DNA of 64,000 nucleotides from AP-15 sp963700195 (GCA_963700195.1 CAVOWQ010000036.1:1-64000); one strand, 5' to 3'. Positions 43,174 through 53,600 are shown, counted from the stretch's first letter. The notes: generated by a model from the letters alone, not told the origin. Program-made: numbers and translations.

Positions 43174-44784
43174 TCATTCTCGAGCCGCCGCAGCATCTTC
43201 GCGGATCATTGCCGCGCCCTTCTCGCCGATCATGATCGTCGGCGCATTGGTGTTGCCGGTCGTCACGGCCGGCATCACCGAGGCGTCGACGACGCGCAAG
43301 CCGGCGATGCCGCGAATCCGCAGCCGCGAGTCGACGACCGCCATCGGGTCCTCTCCCATCCGGCAGGTGCCGACCGGGTGATGCAGGTTCATCCCGGCCC
43401 GATGCATGAAGTCGCTCAGCGCGTCATCCGAATCCATCTCGGGACCGGGCATTGTCTCGGCGGCGCTGTGGCGGGCCAGCGGCGAGGCGGCGAAGATCCG
43501 CCGGGCATGGCGGGTGCCGGAGAGCAGAACCTGTTCGTCGCTCGCCGCCGAGAGGTAATTCGGACGGATCGCCGGCGGCTGCAACGGGTCGGCCGACTGC
43601 GCCATGATCGTCCCGCGGCTGTCCGGCCGCACGGCGCACACCACGATTGTCATGCCCGGCTCCCGCTCGAGGCGCCCGATGCCGTTCGGGTCGTAGCTCC
43701 CCGGCGTGAACAGCAATTGCAGATCCGGGCTGGCAAGTCCTTCGCGGCTGCGGCAGAACACCATTGCAGTGGTGACGCCAAAGGTCAGCGCACCGCGGCC
43801 GGTCGCAGCGAATCGCCCGACCTCGCGCGCCAGCCGCACGCCTCGTGCCAGCTGATTGACCGAGACCTCGTCCTTGACGCGGTGCGTCACCCGAACCGCG
43901 AAATGGTCGGAAAGATTGGCGCCGACCCCCGGCAATTCGTGCGCCACCTCGACGCCGATCGATTGCAGATGGTCGGCGGGGCCAATGCCCGAGATTTGCA
44001 GGAGGTGCGGCGAGTTCACGGTCCCGCCGCTGACGACGACCTCACGCGCCGCAAAGACGCGCCAGTCACTGCCGTTCCGGCGAAACGCGACGCCGGTGCA
44101 GCGCCTTCCGTCGAGCAGCAGCCGAGTCGCGACCGCCTTGGTCTCGACCCGCAGGTTTTGGCGCCGCCGCGCCTCGGCAAGAAAGGTACGCGCGGTCGAC
44201 CCGCGCAAACGTCCCCGCCGCGTCATCTGCGAATAGCCGACCCCCTCCTGCTGCGCACCGTTGTAATCGGGGGTGAACGGAAACCCGGCCTCTTGCGCGG
44301 CTTCGACAAAGCGATGGGTCAATGGCAGAATCGTGCGGTAATCCTCGACGAGAAGCGGACCGCCCTTGCCGCGATATTCCGACTCCCCGGACACATAATG
44401 TTCGGACTTCTTGAAATGAGGCAGGACATCCGCATAGCTCCAGCCGCGGCAGCCCATCTGCGCCCAGCCGTCGTAATCTGCCGGGTTGCCGCGGACATAG
44501 AGCATGCCGTTGATCGAGCTGGTGCCGCCCAGCACTCTGCCGCGCGGCCAATGCAATGGCCGGTTGGCAGTCCCCTCCTCCGCCTCGGCGTAGTAATTCC
44601 AGTTGACCAGCGGATTGGCCCGCAGATGCAAAGCGCCGGCGGGCACATGGATCATCGGGTGCCAGTCACTGGGGCCGGCTTCGAGCAATACCACCCGCGC
44701 GCCGTCCTCGCTCAACCGGTCGGCGAGCACGCACCCGGCCGACCCGGCCCCGACAATGACGTAATCAGCCTGCAGATCCGTCAT
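43174..44784 (-). CDS. GMC-family FAD oxidoreductase (choline-dehydrogenase-like)
   Basis: 536 residues from ATG at 44784 after GGAAGCAGG. The Rossmann motif YVIVGAGSAGCVLADRLSED, HWPRGRVLGGTSSINGMLY, VVVSGGTVNSPHLLQISGIG and the C-terminal NLHHPVGTCRMG with the catalytic His are all present. The enzyme oxidises a primary alcohol with FAD; related names include choline dehydrogenase and alkanol dehydrogenase, but no betaine genes adjoin. A GTG/ATG further upstream (44865) is unlikely because the codons there fall in the repeat. Confidence 0.93.
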   Translation of the reverse strand: MTDLQADYVIVGAGSAGCVLADRLSEDGARVVLLEAGPSDWHPMIHVPAGALHLRANPLVNWNYYAEAEEGTANRPLHWPRGRVLGGTSSINGMLYVRGNPADYDGWAQMGCRGWSYADVLPHFKKSEHYVSGESEYRGKGGPLLVEDYRTILPLTHRFVEAAQEAGFPFTPDYNGAQQEGVGYSQMTRRGRLRGSTARTFLAEARRRQNLRVETKAVATRLLLDGRRCTGVAFRRNGSDWRVFAAREVVVSGGTVNSPHLLQISGIGPADHLQSIGVEVAHELPGVGANLSDHFAVRVTHRVKDEVSVNQLARGVRLAREVGRFAATGRGALTFGVTTAMVFCRSREGLASPDLQLLFTPGSYDPNGIGRLEREPGMTIVVCAVRPDSRGTIMAQSADPLQPPAIRPNYLSAASDEQVLLSGTRHARRIFAASPLARHSAAETMPGPEMDSDDALSDFMHRAGMNLHHPVGTCRMGEDPMAVVDSRLRIRGIAGLRVVDASVMPAVTTGNTNAPTIMIGEKGAAMIREDAAAARE

Positions 44785-44964
44785 TACCTGCTTCCTTCGC
44801 TCGCGGCCCCTCCCCTTCCCTCCCCCGCGATCGGTGCGAGCGGGGAGGATCAGCGCGGGGCACATCTGCCTCCTGGTTATCAGAACTCACGCTAGCTGCC
44901 GGATGCCGTTGACGACAACCCTAAAATCAGCCCCTCTGCCGCGGGAGAGGGTGCAGACGAGGAG

Positions 44965-45804
44965 ATGAGCATGAGCTACGAGGCTGAGTGGCGGGCGCGC
45001 TTCGGCGAGGACGAACCGGAACCCGCGCCGGAAATACCCGATCTGCCATGGCTGCGCCAAGTCCTGATGCGGCGTACCCATCGACGTTATGCCGAGCGCC
45101 CGGTCGCCGAAGCCTTGCTGCGCCTGTTGCTGGGAACGGCCTTTTCGGCCTCCTCGAAATCGGATTTCCAGCAAGCCACGGTCATTTGGGTCAGGGACCG
45201 CCAGAGCCGCGACCGCCTCGCGGCGCTCGTGCCCGACATGCCTTGGGTCGGAAACGCGCCGGAATTTTTGGTCTTTTGCGGCGACGCCCATCGCCTCGAG
45301 CGGATCGGCGAGCTGCGCGGCCACATCAACGAGAACGGCAGGCTCGAAGGGTTTTTCAACGCCGCCATCGACGCGGCGCTGGTCTTGCAGACCTTCATCC
45401 TGGCTGCCGAAACCGCGGGTCTCGGGTGCTGCCCGATCAGCGTCATCCGCAATCACGCCGACGCGGTCGCCGACATATTGGGTCTGCCTGACAAGGTATT
45501 CCCCGTTGCTGGACTGTGTGTCGGCTATCCCGCCGCCGCCGGGCACGTCAGCATGCGCCTTCCGCTCGAGGCGACCGTGCACATCGACCATCATGACGAT
45601 CGGCGGCTCGCCGAAGCTGTCGATGCCTACGACCGGCGCCGCGATGCGCGATACTCGGTGCCGCGCGAGCAGCAACGCTCGACCGATGTCTTTGGCTACG
45701 CGTCCTTTTACGGTTGGTCGGAAGACAAGGCGCGGCAGGCCGCCCAACCCGAAGGCCAAAGCTTTCCGACCTTCTTGCGCAGGCGCGGTTTCTCCATGGA
45801 TTGA
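44965..45804 (+). CDS. Nitroreductase family FMN protein
   Basis: 279 residues. LRQVLMRRTHRRYAERPV is the FMN-binding N-terminus with the conserved R-x-x-R/Y; SASSKSDFQQATVIWV, then AALVLQTFILAAETAGLGCC and LGLPDKVFPVAGLCVGYPA are the usual NfsA-like fold segments. Ends with a Trp/Lys tail (YGWSEDKARQAA). It probably uses NAD(P)H and FMN to reduce a nitro, quinone or enone substrate; none can be specified. Confidence 0.9.
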   Translation: MSMSYEAEWRARFGEDEPEPAPEIPDLPWLRQVLMRRTHRRYAERPVAEALLRLLLGTAFSASSKSDFQQATVIWVRDRQSRDRLAALVPDMPWVGNAPEFLVFCGDAHRLERIGELRGHINENGRLEGFFNAAIDAALVLQTFILAAETAGLGCCPISVIRNHADAVADILGLPDKVFPVAGLCVGYPAAAGHVSMRLPLEATVHIDHHDDRRLAEAVDAYDRRRDARYSVPREQQRSTDVFGYASFYGWSEDKARQAAQPEGQSFPTFLRRRGFSMD

Positions 45805-45892
45805 CGCACTCGTCCGGCCCGCCCTGGGAAGCGGGCCGACCAGAGATTACATTCTGCGCGGCTGATCCGCGCCAACGCTCCGCGAGACCCCG

Positions 45893-47251
45893 ATGATCGA
45901 CATTTCACGCCAGCACCACTCGGCCGTCAGGGCCGCCGCCATCGTTCTGGTCTCGCTGATGCTGTCCGCCTGCGACAGCGCCGGGGCGGGCACCGGGGCC
46001 TACCCGGCCGATGCCGGCGATCTCGGCCTCATCCAGGATGCGATGAAGCAGGTGGAGAAAAATTACGTCGCGCCGGTGACCGGCGGCGAGCTTTCCAAGG
46101 ATGCTCTGAAGGGCATGCTGACGCGCCTCGATCCCCATTCCGATTACATGGATCAGGAGCAGTATCAGCAGATGACCGCGGTGACCCGCGGCCAATTCGG
46201 CGGCATCGGCGTCGAGCTGACCCTCGAAGGCAAGGTGCCGGAGGTGATCTCGCCGATCGACGGCACGCCGGCCGCCGAGGCGGGTATCGAGCCGGGAGAT
46301 CGCATTGTCAAGATCGACGCTTTTCCGACCACTGGCATGGATGTCGAGGAAGTGGTCAAACGGCTGCGCGGGCCTGCGGGAAGCAGAGTCACCCTCACTA
46401 TTGCGCGCAACGACCGCAATCCTTTCGAGGTGATGTTGACGCGCAACGTTATCCGCGTCGTCTCGGTCAAATCGGACCTCAAGCCGAACAACATCGGCTA
46501 TGCCCGCATCACCACCTTTACCGAGAATACGGCCTCCGAGCTCGACGGTGCGATCGGGAGAATGAAGGCACGGACGCAGGGCCGGCTGAACGGCTTCATC
46601 CTCGATTTGCGTAACGACCCCGGCGGGCTGCTCGACGCTTCGATCGATGTCGCCGGAGATTTTCTCGACGGCGGCGTCGTGGTCACGACTCGCGGCCGCA
46701 ACACGGCGGACGACCATGTCTACCGCGCCCAGGCGACCGGCGACCTGCTGCGCGGGATCCCCGTGGTCGTGCTGATCAACAGCGCCTCGGCGTCGGCTGC
46801 GGAAATCGTCGCCGGCGCCCTGCAGGACCACCACCGCGCGACCGTCATGGGAACCCGCAGCTTTGGCAAGGGCTCGGTGCAGACGATCATCCCGCTGGAG
46901 GGCCGCGGCGCGCTACGCCTGACGACGGCGCTGTACTACACACCGTCCGGCCGTTCCATCCAGGGCCAGGGCATTTCGCCCGACATCGTCGTCAATGTCC
47001 CGAAAAGCCAACAGGTGGCAAATGCCGTGATCAGCTTCGAAAGCGATCTCTACGGGGCTCTGAAGAATGGAGGCTCGATCAACTCGCCACCGAGCGCCAG
47101 CTCTGCAACCACCGGTCGGACCAGTGCCGCCGAGGCGGAGCACCCGATCAAGCCGATGATCATCGGGACCGGCAACGACCCACAGGTCGCCGCCGCTCTC
47201 GACTTTCTGCAAAAGGCGGTACGTCGAGAGTTGGGAGCACAGCACGGCTGA
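45893..47251 (+). CDS. ctpA: S41-family C-terminal processing peptidase, lipoprotein
   Basis: 452 residues. The N-terminus has a lipobox (VSLMLSAC), so the protein is likely anchored in the periplasm. A short helical region (QVEKNYVAPV, LTRLDPHSDYMDQEQY) is followed by a PDZ domain (GGIGVELTLEGKVPEVISPI, GIEPGDRIVKID) and the protease domain with INSASASAAEIVAGAL (nucleophile Ser) and GTRSFGKGSVQTIIPL (general-base Lys). It cleaves C-termini of envelope proteins. The Gly/Ser/Thr-rich stretch before the end (PPSASSATTGRTSA) is variable. Lipoprotein status is unusual for CtpA. Confidence 0.93.
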   Translation: MIDISRQHHSAVRAAAIVLVSLMLSACDSAGAGTGAYPADAGDLGLIQDAMKQVEKNYVAPVTGGELSKDALKGMLTRLDPHSDYMDQEQYQQMTAVTRGQFGGIGVELTLEGKVPEVISPIDGTPAAEAGIEPGDRIVKIDAFPTTGMDVEEVVKRLRGPAGSRVTLTIARNDRNPFEVMLTRNVIRVVSVKSDLKPNNIGYARITTFTENTASELDGAIGRMKARTQGRLNGFILDLRNDPGGLLDASIDVAGDFLDGGVVVTTRGRNTADDHVYRAQATGDLLRGIPVVVLINSASASAAEIVAGALQDHHRATVMGTRSFGKGSVQTIIPLEGRGALRLTTALYYTPSGRSIQGQGISPDIVVNVPKSQQVANAVISFESDLYGALKNGGSINSPPSASSATTGRTSAAEAEHPIKPMIIGTGNDPQVAAALDFLQKAVRRELGAQHG

Positions 47252-47285
47252 CGCCAATCTTGGGGGTTGGGATCCTGGGGGTTGG

Positions 47286-47792
47286 ATGCGCGCCGCCGCC
47301 TTTATGCTGACGCTGGCTTTCGTCGCCGCCTGCGGCCCCGAGAGCGGGTTGGCGCCCTTGCCCACGGATCAGGTCCGTGCCCGCTTCCCCCCCGGCGGTG
47401 TCGTCAACAGCATCGAAATCGATGCGGTCGACCGCCTGCCGCTGCGTACCGCTGAGCTGGTCTCGCCAGACGGCCAAGCGACGCCGGCTTCGTACCTCCA
47501 TGTCAACCCGTCGCCGAGCGTCGCCTTTCACCAAAGGCAGATCGATACCCCGTACGAAGGCAACATCTTCGGCATCGACAAAGTCGCCCCGGCTGCTGCC
47601 GTGGCCACGGGCGCACCGCAGGGCGATGCGACACTTCTGGAGATGGTCTCGACAGCCTCGATCCCGTTGCCCGACGAGATCGAGTATCGCCGGGACTGGC
47701 GCAGCTATCGCATTTTCCTCAGTTTCGGCGACCTCGCCGGCGAAGTCGAAAGGCGCGTCCTGCCCGCTCCCGAGCCGCCACCGAAAGGCTAG
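47286..47792 (+). CDS. Hypothetical lipoprotein
   Basis: 168 residues. MRAAAFMLTLAFVAAC ends in a lipobox (FVAAC), then a Pro-rich spacer and a body with EIDAVDRLPLRTAELVSPDG, NPSPSVAFHQRQIDTPYEG and SYRIFLSFGDLAGEVERRV. I do not recognise the family. It follows ctpA by 34 bases on the same strand and may be cotranscribed; it could be an envelope substrate or partner. It stops 5 bases before the convergent folE. Confidence 0.7.
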   Translation: MRAAAFMLTLAFVAACGPESGLAPLPTDQVRARFPPGGVVNSIEIDAVDRLPLRTAELVSPDGQATPASYLHVNPSPSVAFHQRQIDTPYEGNIFGIDKVAPAAAVATGAPQGDATLLEMVSTASIPLPDEIEYRRDWRSYRIFLSFGDLAGEVERRVLPAPEPPPKG

Positions 47793-47797
47793 TAAGC

Positions 47798-48454
47798 TCA
47801 GACATTGTCGAGCTTGGCGCCGCCCGGGGTGCCGATCATCGACAGCACCTCGCGCCGGCTGAGCGGGTCATCGCGAAACGCGCCGAGCATCCGGCTGGTC
47901 ACCATCGTGACGCCGGGCTTGTGCACACCGCGCGTGGTCATGCATTGATGGGCCGCCTCGATCACCACGGCCACCCCCTTGGGCTGCAACACCTCGTCGA
48001 GCGTGTTGGCGATCTGCGCCGTCATTTTTTCCTGAATCTGCAATCGCTTGGCATAGACTTCGACAAGCCGCGCGAGCTTTGAAATGCCGACCACGCGCTT
48101 GTTTGGCAGATAGGCGACGTGCACCTTGCCGATGATCGGCGCGATGTGGTGCTCGCAATGCGATTCGAAGCGGATGTCCTTCAGCGCGACGATCTCGTCG
48201 TAACCATCGGTTTCCTCGAAGGTGCGCTGCAGCAGCGCTACCGGATCCACACCATAGCCGCTGAAGAACTCCTCGTAGGAGCGCACGACGCGGTCGGGAG
48301 TGCCGAGTAGTCCTTCGCGGGTGGGGTCGTCGCCGGCCCAGCGAAGCAGGGTGCGAACCGCATCCAAGGCTTCTTCGCGGGTTGGCCGCTGTACCGGGAC
48401 GGATTTGAGGGGGTTTGCGGATAGGGACACGGACGGGGGGAAAGCTCGCGGCAT
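47798..48454 (-). CDS. folE: GTP cyclohydrolase I
   Basis: 218 residues from ATG at 48454. FolE converts GTP to 7,8-dihydroneopterin triphosphate for folate. REEALDAVRTLLRWAGDDPT, REGLLGTPDRVVRSYEEFFSGY, DIRFESHCEHHIAPIIGKVH with the Cys and His zinc ligands, YLPNKRVVGISKLARLVEVY, and CMTTRGVHKPGV with the second zinc Cys are diagnostic. The last residues are slightly unusual (SMIGTPGGAKLDNV). ApaG lies 83 bases upstream on the same strand. Confidence 0.97.
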   Translation of the reverse strand: MPRAFPPSVSLSANPLKSVPVQRPTREEALDAVRTLLRWAGDDPTREGLLGTPDRVVRSYEEFFSGYGVDPVALLQRTFEETDGYDEIVALKDIRFESHCEHHIAPIIGKVHVAYLPNKRVVGISKLARLVEVYAKRLQIQEKMTAQIANTLDEVLQPKGVAVVIEAAHQCMTTRGVHKPGVTMVTSRMLGAFRDDPLSRREVLSMIGTPGGAKLDNV

Positions 48455-48537
48455 CAAGGCTTCTCTTGTTGGTTGGGGCTTCTCTTGCTGGAAAGGCGCA
48501 CGGGCGGGAGCGCAATATGAAGCGGCCCGCCCAGCGG

Positions 48538-48936
48538 TTAGTTGAGCCGGACCGCCTGATGGGGGCTGTCGAGCGAAAAGGCGGGGATGCGGACCGAGAA
48601 GCTGTCGCCGCCCCTCGTTTCCATCTGATACGTCCCGACCATGATCCCTGACGGTGTCGGCAGCGGGGTGCCGCTGGTGTATTCGAAGGTCTCGCCGGGA
48701 GCGAGCACCGGCTGCTCGCCGACGACACCATCGCCGCGCACCTCCTTTATCTGTCCGCGGCTGTCGGTGATTTGCCAATGCCGGTGACGCAGCTGGACGG
48801 TTTCCTTGCCGCCGTTCTCGATGCGGACATGGTAGGCCCAGACGTAATGGTTCTCGACCGGCGAGGATTGGTCCTCCAGGTAGAACGGCTTGACCGTGAC
48901 CTTGATGGATCGGGTGGTTTCTGAATACATGGTCAT
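48538..48936 (-). CDS. apaG: Co2+/Mg2+ efflux protein ApaG
   Basis: 132 residues; start ATG at 48936 after GAGAGGG (ATG at 48930 also possible). Beta-rich ApaG/F-box-associated fold: TRSIKVTVKPFYLEDQSSP, HYVWAYHVRIENGG, VQLRHRHWQITDSRGQIKEV, GVVGEQPVLAPGETFEYTSG and MVGTYQMETRGGDSF. The biochemical role is not settled; the name reflects the E. coli operon. Complete at normal length. Confidence 0.95.
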   Translation of the reverse strand: MTMYSETTRSIKVTVKPFYLEDQSSPVENHYVWAYHVRIENGGKETVQLRHRHWQITDSRGQIKEVRGDGVVGEQPVLAPGETFEYTSGTPLPTPSGIMVGTYQMETRGGDSFSVRIPAFSLDSPHQAVRLN

Positions 48937-49022
48937 CGCCCTCTCGCATTCCGACCCGTTACGGCACAAGGCCGCGCCGGCGACCAGATCGATCTACAAT
49001 GTCGGCCCCGTGCCGAAACGCG

Positions 49023-49907
49023 TCAAGATCGGCGCGCGGGCGCCAGCAATTCGAGAATTCTGTCGTCGACGACCTGACGCGAACCCTGCGCATTGATGGG
49101 CTGGATGCATACGTGGTCGGCGCCGGCGTCCCAATGTTCTTGGACCCGCGCGCGGATTGCGCTCTCGTCGCCCCACGCGACCATCGCGTCGAGAAAGCGC
49201 TCCGCGCCGCCCCCGGCGAGATCGTCATCACCGAAGCCTTCGCGCCGCCAGCTGTTGACGTAGTTCTCTAGCTGCATGTAACGTGAAAGCGCCTCACGCG
49301 CGGCACGGCGGGCCGCGCCCGGGTCGGTCTCCAACAGGACCCAGACTTCGGGGCACAACAGCTTGCCTGGGCCGAGGATCGCGCGAGCCTTCGCGGTATG
49401 CTCCGGCGTCGTATTGTACGGGTGCGCACCATCGGCGAGTTCCGATGACAAGGCCATCATCCTTGGCCCCAGCGCCGCGACCACCGTCATCGGCTTCTCG
49501 CGCGGCATCGGCGCCTGGTAGGGCGCGTCGCGCATCCCCGTGAGATAGGCCCGCATCGTCGACACCGGCTTGCCGTAGGCGTGGCCGCGCATTCCTTGCA
49601 CCATCGGCCGATGCGATACGCCGACTCCGAGCAGGAAACGGCCGTCGGATTGTTCGTTGAGGCTGCGCTGTCCATTCGCCATTGCCATCGGATCGCGGGC
49701 GTAGATGTTGGCGATGCCGGTTGCGACGATCAGCTTTTGCGTATTGGCGAGCAGCCAGGAGGAGTGCACCAGCGCATTCCGCCCGCGACTTTCGGGGATC
49801 CACAGCGCGGCATACCCCCACTCTTCGACCCGTTTCGCGAACGCCGCCGCTGCCGCTGCGGTCATGCCGTCCATCGAAATCCAAACGCCGAGTTTTCCTA
49901 ATTCCAT
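49023..49907 (-). CDS. LLM-class F420-dependent-like oxidoreductase
   Basis: 294 residues. MELGKLGVWISMDGMTAAAA, EEWGYAALWIPESRGRNALV, LIVATGIANIYARDPMAMAN, SDGRFLLGVGVSHRPMVQGM and DAGADHVCIQPI place it in the luciferase-like family close to the TIGR03620-type F420 oxidoreductases. F420 genes are not seen in the window, so the cofactor is unproven. A strong AGGAG precedes the start. Third LLM gene of the region. Confidence 0.9.
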   Translation of the reverse strand: MELGKLGVWISMDGMTAAAAAAFAKRVEEWGYAALWIPESRGRNALVHSSWLLANTQKLIVATGIANIYARDPMAMANGQRSLNEQSDGRFLLGVGVSHRPMVQGMRGHAYGKPVSTMRAYLTGMRDAPYQAPMPREKPMTVVAALGPRMMALSSELADGAHPYNTTPEHTAKARAILGPGKLLCPEVWVLLETDPGAARRAAREALSRYMQLENYVNSWRREGFGDDDLAGGGAERFLDAMVAWGDESAIRARVQEHWDAGADHVCIQPINAQGSRQVVDDRILELLAPARRS

Positions 49908-50161
49908 CGTGGCCTCTCCTCCAGATGACGCCGCAAGAGTGAATTGCCGTGGTCGCTTCGTCCAGCCCGTCGCCGCAGCTCTTCGGCACGCGGCGGGAAC
50001 CCGTCGGAAACATGATGCAATCCCGGCCTGTATTCACTCAGGGATGCTGGCCGGGGTTTTGCCCCCGCCGGACCCCTTGAACATCCGGTGTGGCGCCGGT
50101 CCGTTAACGACTTAGTTACTGTTTGTTGGAGATGAATGGGTCGGGGGCCGGGAGAAGCGTG
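49908..50161. other. Intergenic stretch upstream of the small two-gene unit
   Basis: 254 bases between divergent units. No repeat or recognisable operator was seen; it should hold promoters for both sides. Confidence 0.35.
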
Positions 50162-50329
50162 ATGGACCACAACGCCACAGAGTGTTCGCTCGCCGAACTG
50201 GTTGAAGATCCCCTCGTCGGCCTTCTGATGAAGAGTGACGGCGTCGATCGGCGCAGCATCGAGCTTCTGTTCGAGCGTGTCGCACGCAGCGCCAGGTACC
50301 GCGAGGCGACACCTTGTCCGAACTGCTGA
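50162..50329 (+). CDS. Small acidic hypothetical protein (55 residues)
   Basis: Starts ATG at 50162 after GGGAGAAG. ECSLAELVEDPLVGLLMKSD and GVDRRSIELLFERVARSARY form two helices; LVEDPLVxxxMKSDGV is a pattern I recall in small uncharacterised alphaproteobacterial proteins. Ends with CPNC. Its 3' end overlaps the next gene's TTG start by 16 bases. Function unknown. Confidence 0.6.
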   Translation: MDHNATECSLAELVEDPLVGLLMKSDGVDRRSIELLFERVARSARYREATPCPNC

Positions 50330-50592
50330 TTGCCGCGGGTGGCGTCGGAGTGGTGGCGGCAACCGCCGCGCTTTGGCTGGAAAGCACGCGCCGGATCGGC
50401 CGGCGCTGCTTCGCCGGTCTGCTCGCGTTCGCCGTAGCCTCTAGCGTATTTTCCGTACTGGCTTGGGCCGCGACGGCGATTGCGCGCATCGCACCTTTGC
50501 CGCTTACCTGGGCATTTGCGATTGCATGCGCCGTTTTTCTCGCCGTGCGGCTGTATCGAGAATTGCAGGTTTTGCCGGACGGGCCTCGCTGA
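50314..50592 (+). CDS. Small membrane protein (92 residues)
   Basis: Begins at TTG 50314 inside the preceding gene. Three predicted helices: ELLIAAGGVGVVAATAALWL, CFAGLLAFAVASSVFSVLAW and PLTWAFAIACAVFLAVRLY. A basic loop (ESTRRIGRR) lies between the first two. No family recognised. The overlap suggests it is translated with the 55-residue protein. Confidence 0.5.
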   Translation: MSELLIAAGGVGVVAATAALWLESTRRIGRRCFAGLLAFAVASSVFSVLAWAATAIARIAPLPLTWAFAIACAVFLAVRLYRELQVLPDGPR

Positions 50593-50695
50593 CCTCCCGC
50601 TGGGGCGGGTGATCCCTGCCCTCTCCGAATATCCGGGTTTCCGCGGCGGGGCTCTTGCCCGGCAGCGGCGAGTGCGCGATACCAGGGCGGCACAG

Positions 50696-53600
50696 ATGCC
50701 GACCCTCTTCCTCATCGTTTTTGTCGATCTCGTCGGGTTCGGCCTCGTCATCCCGCTGCTGCCGTTCTATGCGCTGCGTTTTGCCGCCTCGCCGCAAGAG
50801 GTGACGGTGCTGCTGGCGATCTATTCGCTGATGCAGCTCTTCACCGCACCGCTTTGGGGAAGGCTGAGCGACCGCGTCGGCCGGCGGCCGGTGCTGATGA
50901 TCAGCATGGCCGCCTCGGTGGTCGCCTATTTCTGGATCGGCAACGCGACGGCGCTGTGGATGCTGTTCGTGGCGCGCGCATTGGCCGGCGCCTGTGCCGG
51001 CAACATCGCCGCGGCGCAGGCCTATATCGCCGATATCACAAGACCGGAGGAACGCGCCAAAGGGATGGGCCTGATCGGCGCGGCCTTCGGCCTCGGCTTC
51101 ATCATCGGCCCGGCATTGGGCGGGCTCCTCGCCGGAAACGATCCGGCGACCGCCGATGTAGAGACCCCGGCACGGGTCGCCGCCGGACTGTCGCTTCTCG
51201 CCCTTAGCGGGGTCGCCTTGCTGTTGCGCGAAAGCAGGCCGGCCGACCAGCGCGGCGGCGGTCCTTCGCGCAGCCGCTTCGCTGCGATCCTCGGCGTACT
51301 GGGCCGCCCCGTGCTGTCGCGCCTGATACTGATCTTCTTTCTGGTGATCCTGGCCTTTGCCGGGATGGAGAGCACCTTCGCGCTGTGGGCCATCGGGCAA
51401 TTCGGCTGGGGCCCGCGTCAGGTCGGCTATGTCTTCTCCTATGTCGGTATCCTCTCCGCGATCCTGCAGGGCGGGCTGATCGGGCGGCTAACTCAGCTTT
51501 TCGGCGAGGAGCGCCTGTTGTTCTGCGGCCTCGTACTGATCGGCGCCGGGCTTCTTACTTTGCCCTTTGCGCGCAACCTGGCAGTGCTCGCTCCCGCAAT
51601 CAGCGCGCTGGCGCTCGGCATGGGGCTGACGCAGCCGTCGCTCAACAGCCTGATCTCGCGCCGCGCCGGACGCGACGAGCAGGGCGAAGTTTTGGGCGTG
51701 TCGCAATCGGTCGGCAGCCTCTCGCGGGTGCTCGGTCCTGCCGCTGCCGGGTTCTTCTTTGGCGAGTTCGGCCGCAATGCGGCTTTTTTCTGGGGAGCGG
51801 TGCTGGTCGCCGCCGCCTTGTTGGTCGCGCTGAGACTCATCCGCGGTCTCGGTAGAGCGGAGCCTTGCGGACCCCGAACCGGCGGAGCCCACACGGTGAG
51901 CCCGCGCGGGCGCCCGGTCGCCGCCGTCGGCCCGCCGCGCCAGAAGGGCCGTCTCAAGGACGAACTGCGCGCGCTCAAATCGCTGACGCCCTACCTGTGG
52001 CCGCGCGAATCCGTCGGGCTGCGGGTGCGGGTCGTGCTGGCGCTCGTCTTTCTGCTCGCCGGCAAGCTCGTCAACATCAGCGTCCCCTTCTTCTACAAGC
52101 ACGCGGTCGACGCGCTTTCGCCAGCCAACGTCGCGATCGCCGTGCCGGTGGGATTGGTCGTCGCGTACGGCATCGCCCGGGTGATGTCGCAGGGCTTTAA
52201 CGAACTGCGCAACGCCGTCTTCGCCAAGGTCAGCCAGCGTGCGATCCGCCGGATGGCGCTGTCGGCCTTTCGCCACATCCATGCTTTGTCGCTGCGTTTT
52301 CACCTCGAGCGCCGCACCGGCGGGCTGTCGCGCGCCGTCGAGCGCGGCACGGCGGGGATCGATTTCCTGCTCTCTTTCATGCTGTTCAACGTCGTGCCGA
52401 CCTTGTTCGAGATCCTGCTGGTCTGCGGGATCCTGTGGCGGCTGTTCAATTGGACCTTTGCCGCCGTCACGCTCGCGACAATCGTCGTCTACATCACCTT
52501 TACTTTCTCGATCACCGATTGGCGGGTGCGCTTTCGGCGCGAGATGAACGAGCGCAACACCGAATCCAACACCAAGGCCGTCGACAGCCTGCTGAATTAC
52601 GAGACAGTCAAGTATTTCGCCAACGAAGAGCACGAAGCGCGCCGGTATGATTCGGCGCTGCAGGCCTATGAACGCGCCGCGGTCAAGAGCGAAACCACCC
52701 TGACCCTGCTCAACCTCGGCCAGGGCACGATCATCGCGATCGGGCTCGTCGCGGTGATGATTCTGGCGGGACAAGGCGTCGCGGCGGCCGAAATGACGGT
52801 TGGCGACTTCGTGCTGGTCAACGCCTATCTGATCCAGCTCTATACGCCGCTCAACTTTCTCGGCATGGTTTATCGCAACATCAAGCAGTCGTTGACCGAC
52901 CTTGAGCAGATGACCGCGCTGCTGGCGGTCAAGCCCGAGATCGTGGATCGGTCCGACGCGATGGAGCTGAAGGTCCGTGCGGGCGTGGTTGCTTTTCACG
53001 GGGTCGATTTCCACTACGATCTCAGGCGGCCGATATTGTCCGATGTCGATTTCCGTGTAGCGCCCGGCGCGACGGTCGCGATTGTCGGCCCGAGCGGAGC
53101 CGGGAAATCGACGATCGCGCGGCTTCTCTTTCGTTTCTACGATGTCAATGCCGGCTCGATCGAGATCGACGGCCAGGACATTCGCGATGTGACCCAGGAC
53201 AGCCTGCGTCGCGCGATCGGCGTGGTGCCGCAGGATACGGTGCTGTTCAACGACACGATTTACTACAATATCGCCTATGGCCGCCCCGAAGCGACGCGCG
53301 CGGAAATCGAAGAAGCCGCCCAGCTGGCTCGCATCCACGATTTCATAACGACATTGCCGGACGGCTACGAGACGATGGTCGGCGAACGCGGCCTGAAGCT
53401 CTCGGGCGGCGAGAAGCAGCGCGTCGCGATCGCCCGCGTCATCCTGAAGGCGCCACTGATCCTGATCTTCGACGAGGCGACCTCGGCGCTCGACACCAAG
53501 ACCGAGCGCGAAATCCAGGCGAGCCTCGCCGAAGTCTCCACCGGCCGCACCACGCTCGTCATCGCCCACCGACTGTCGACGATCGTCGACGCCGACGAGA

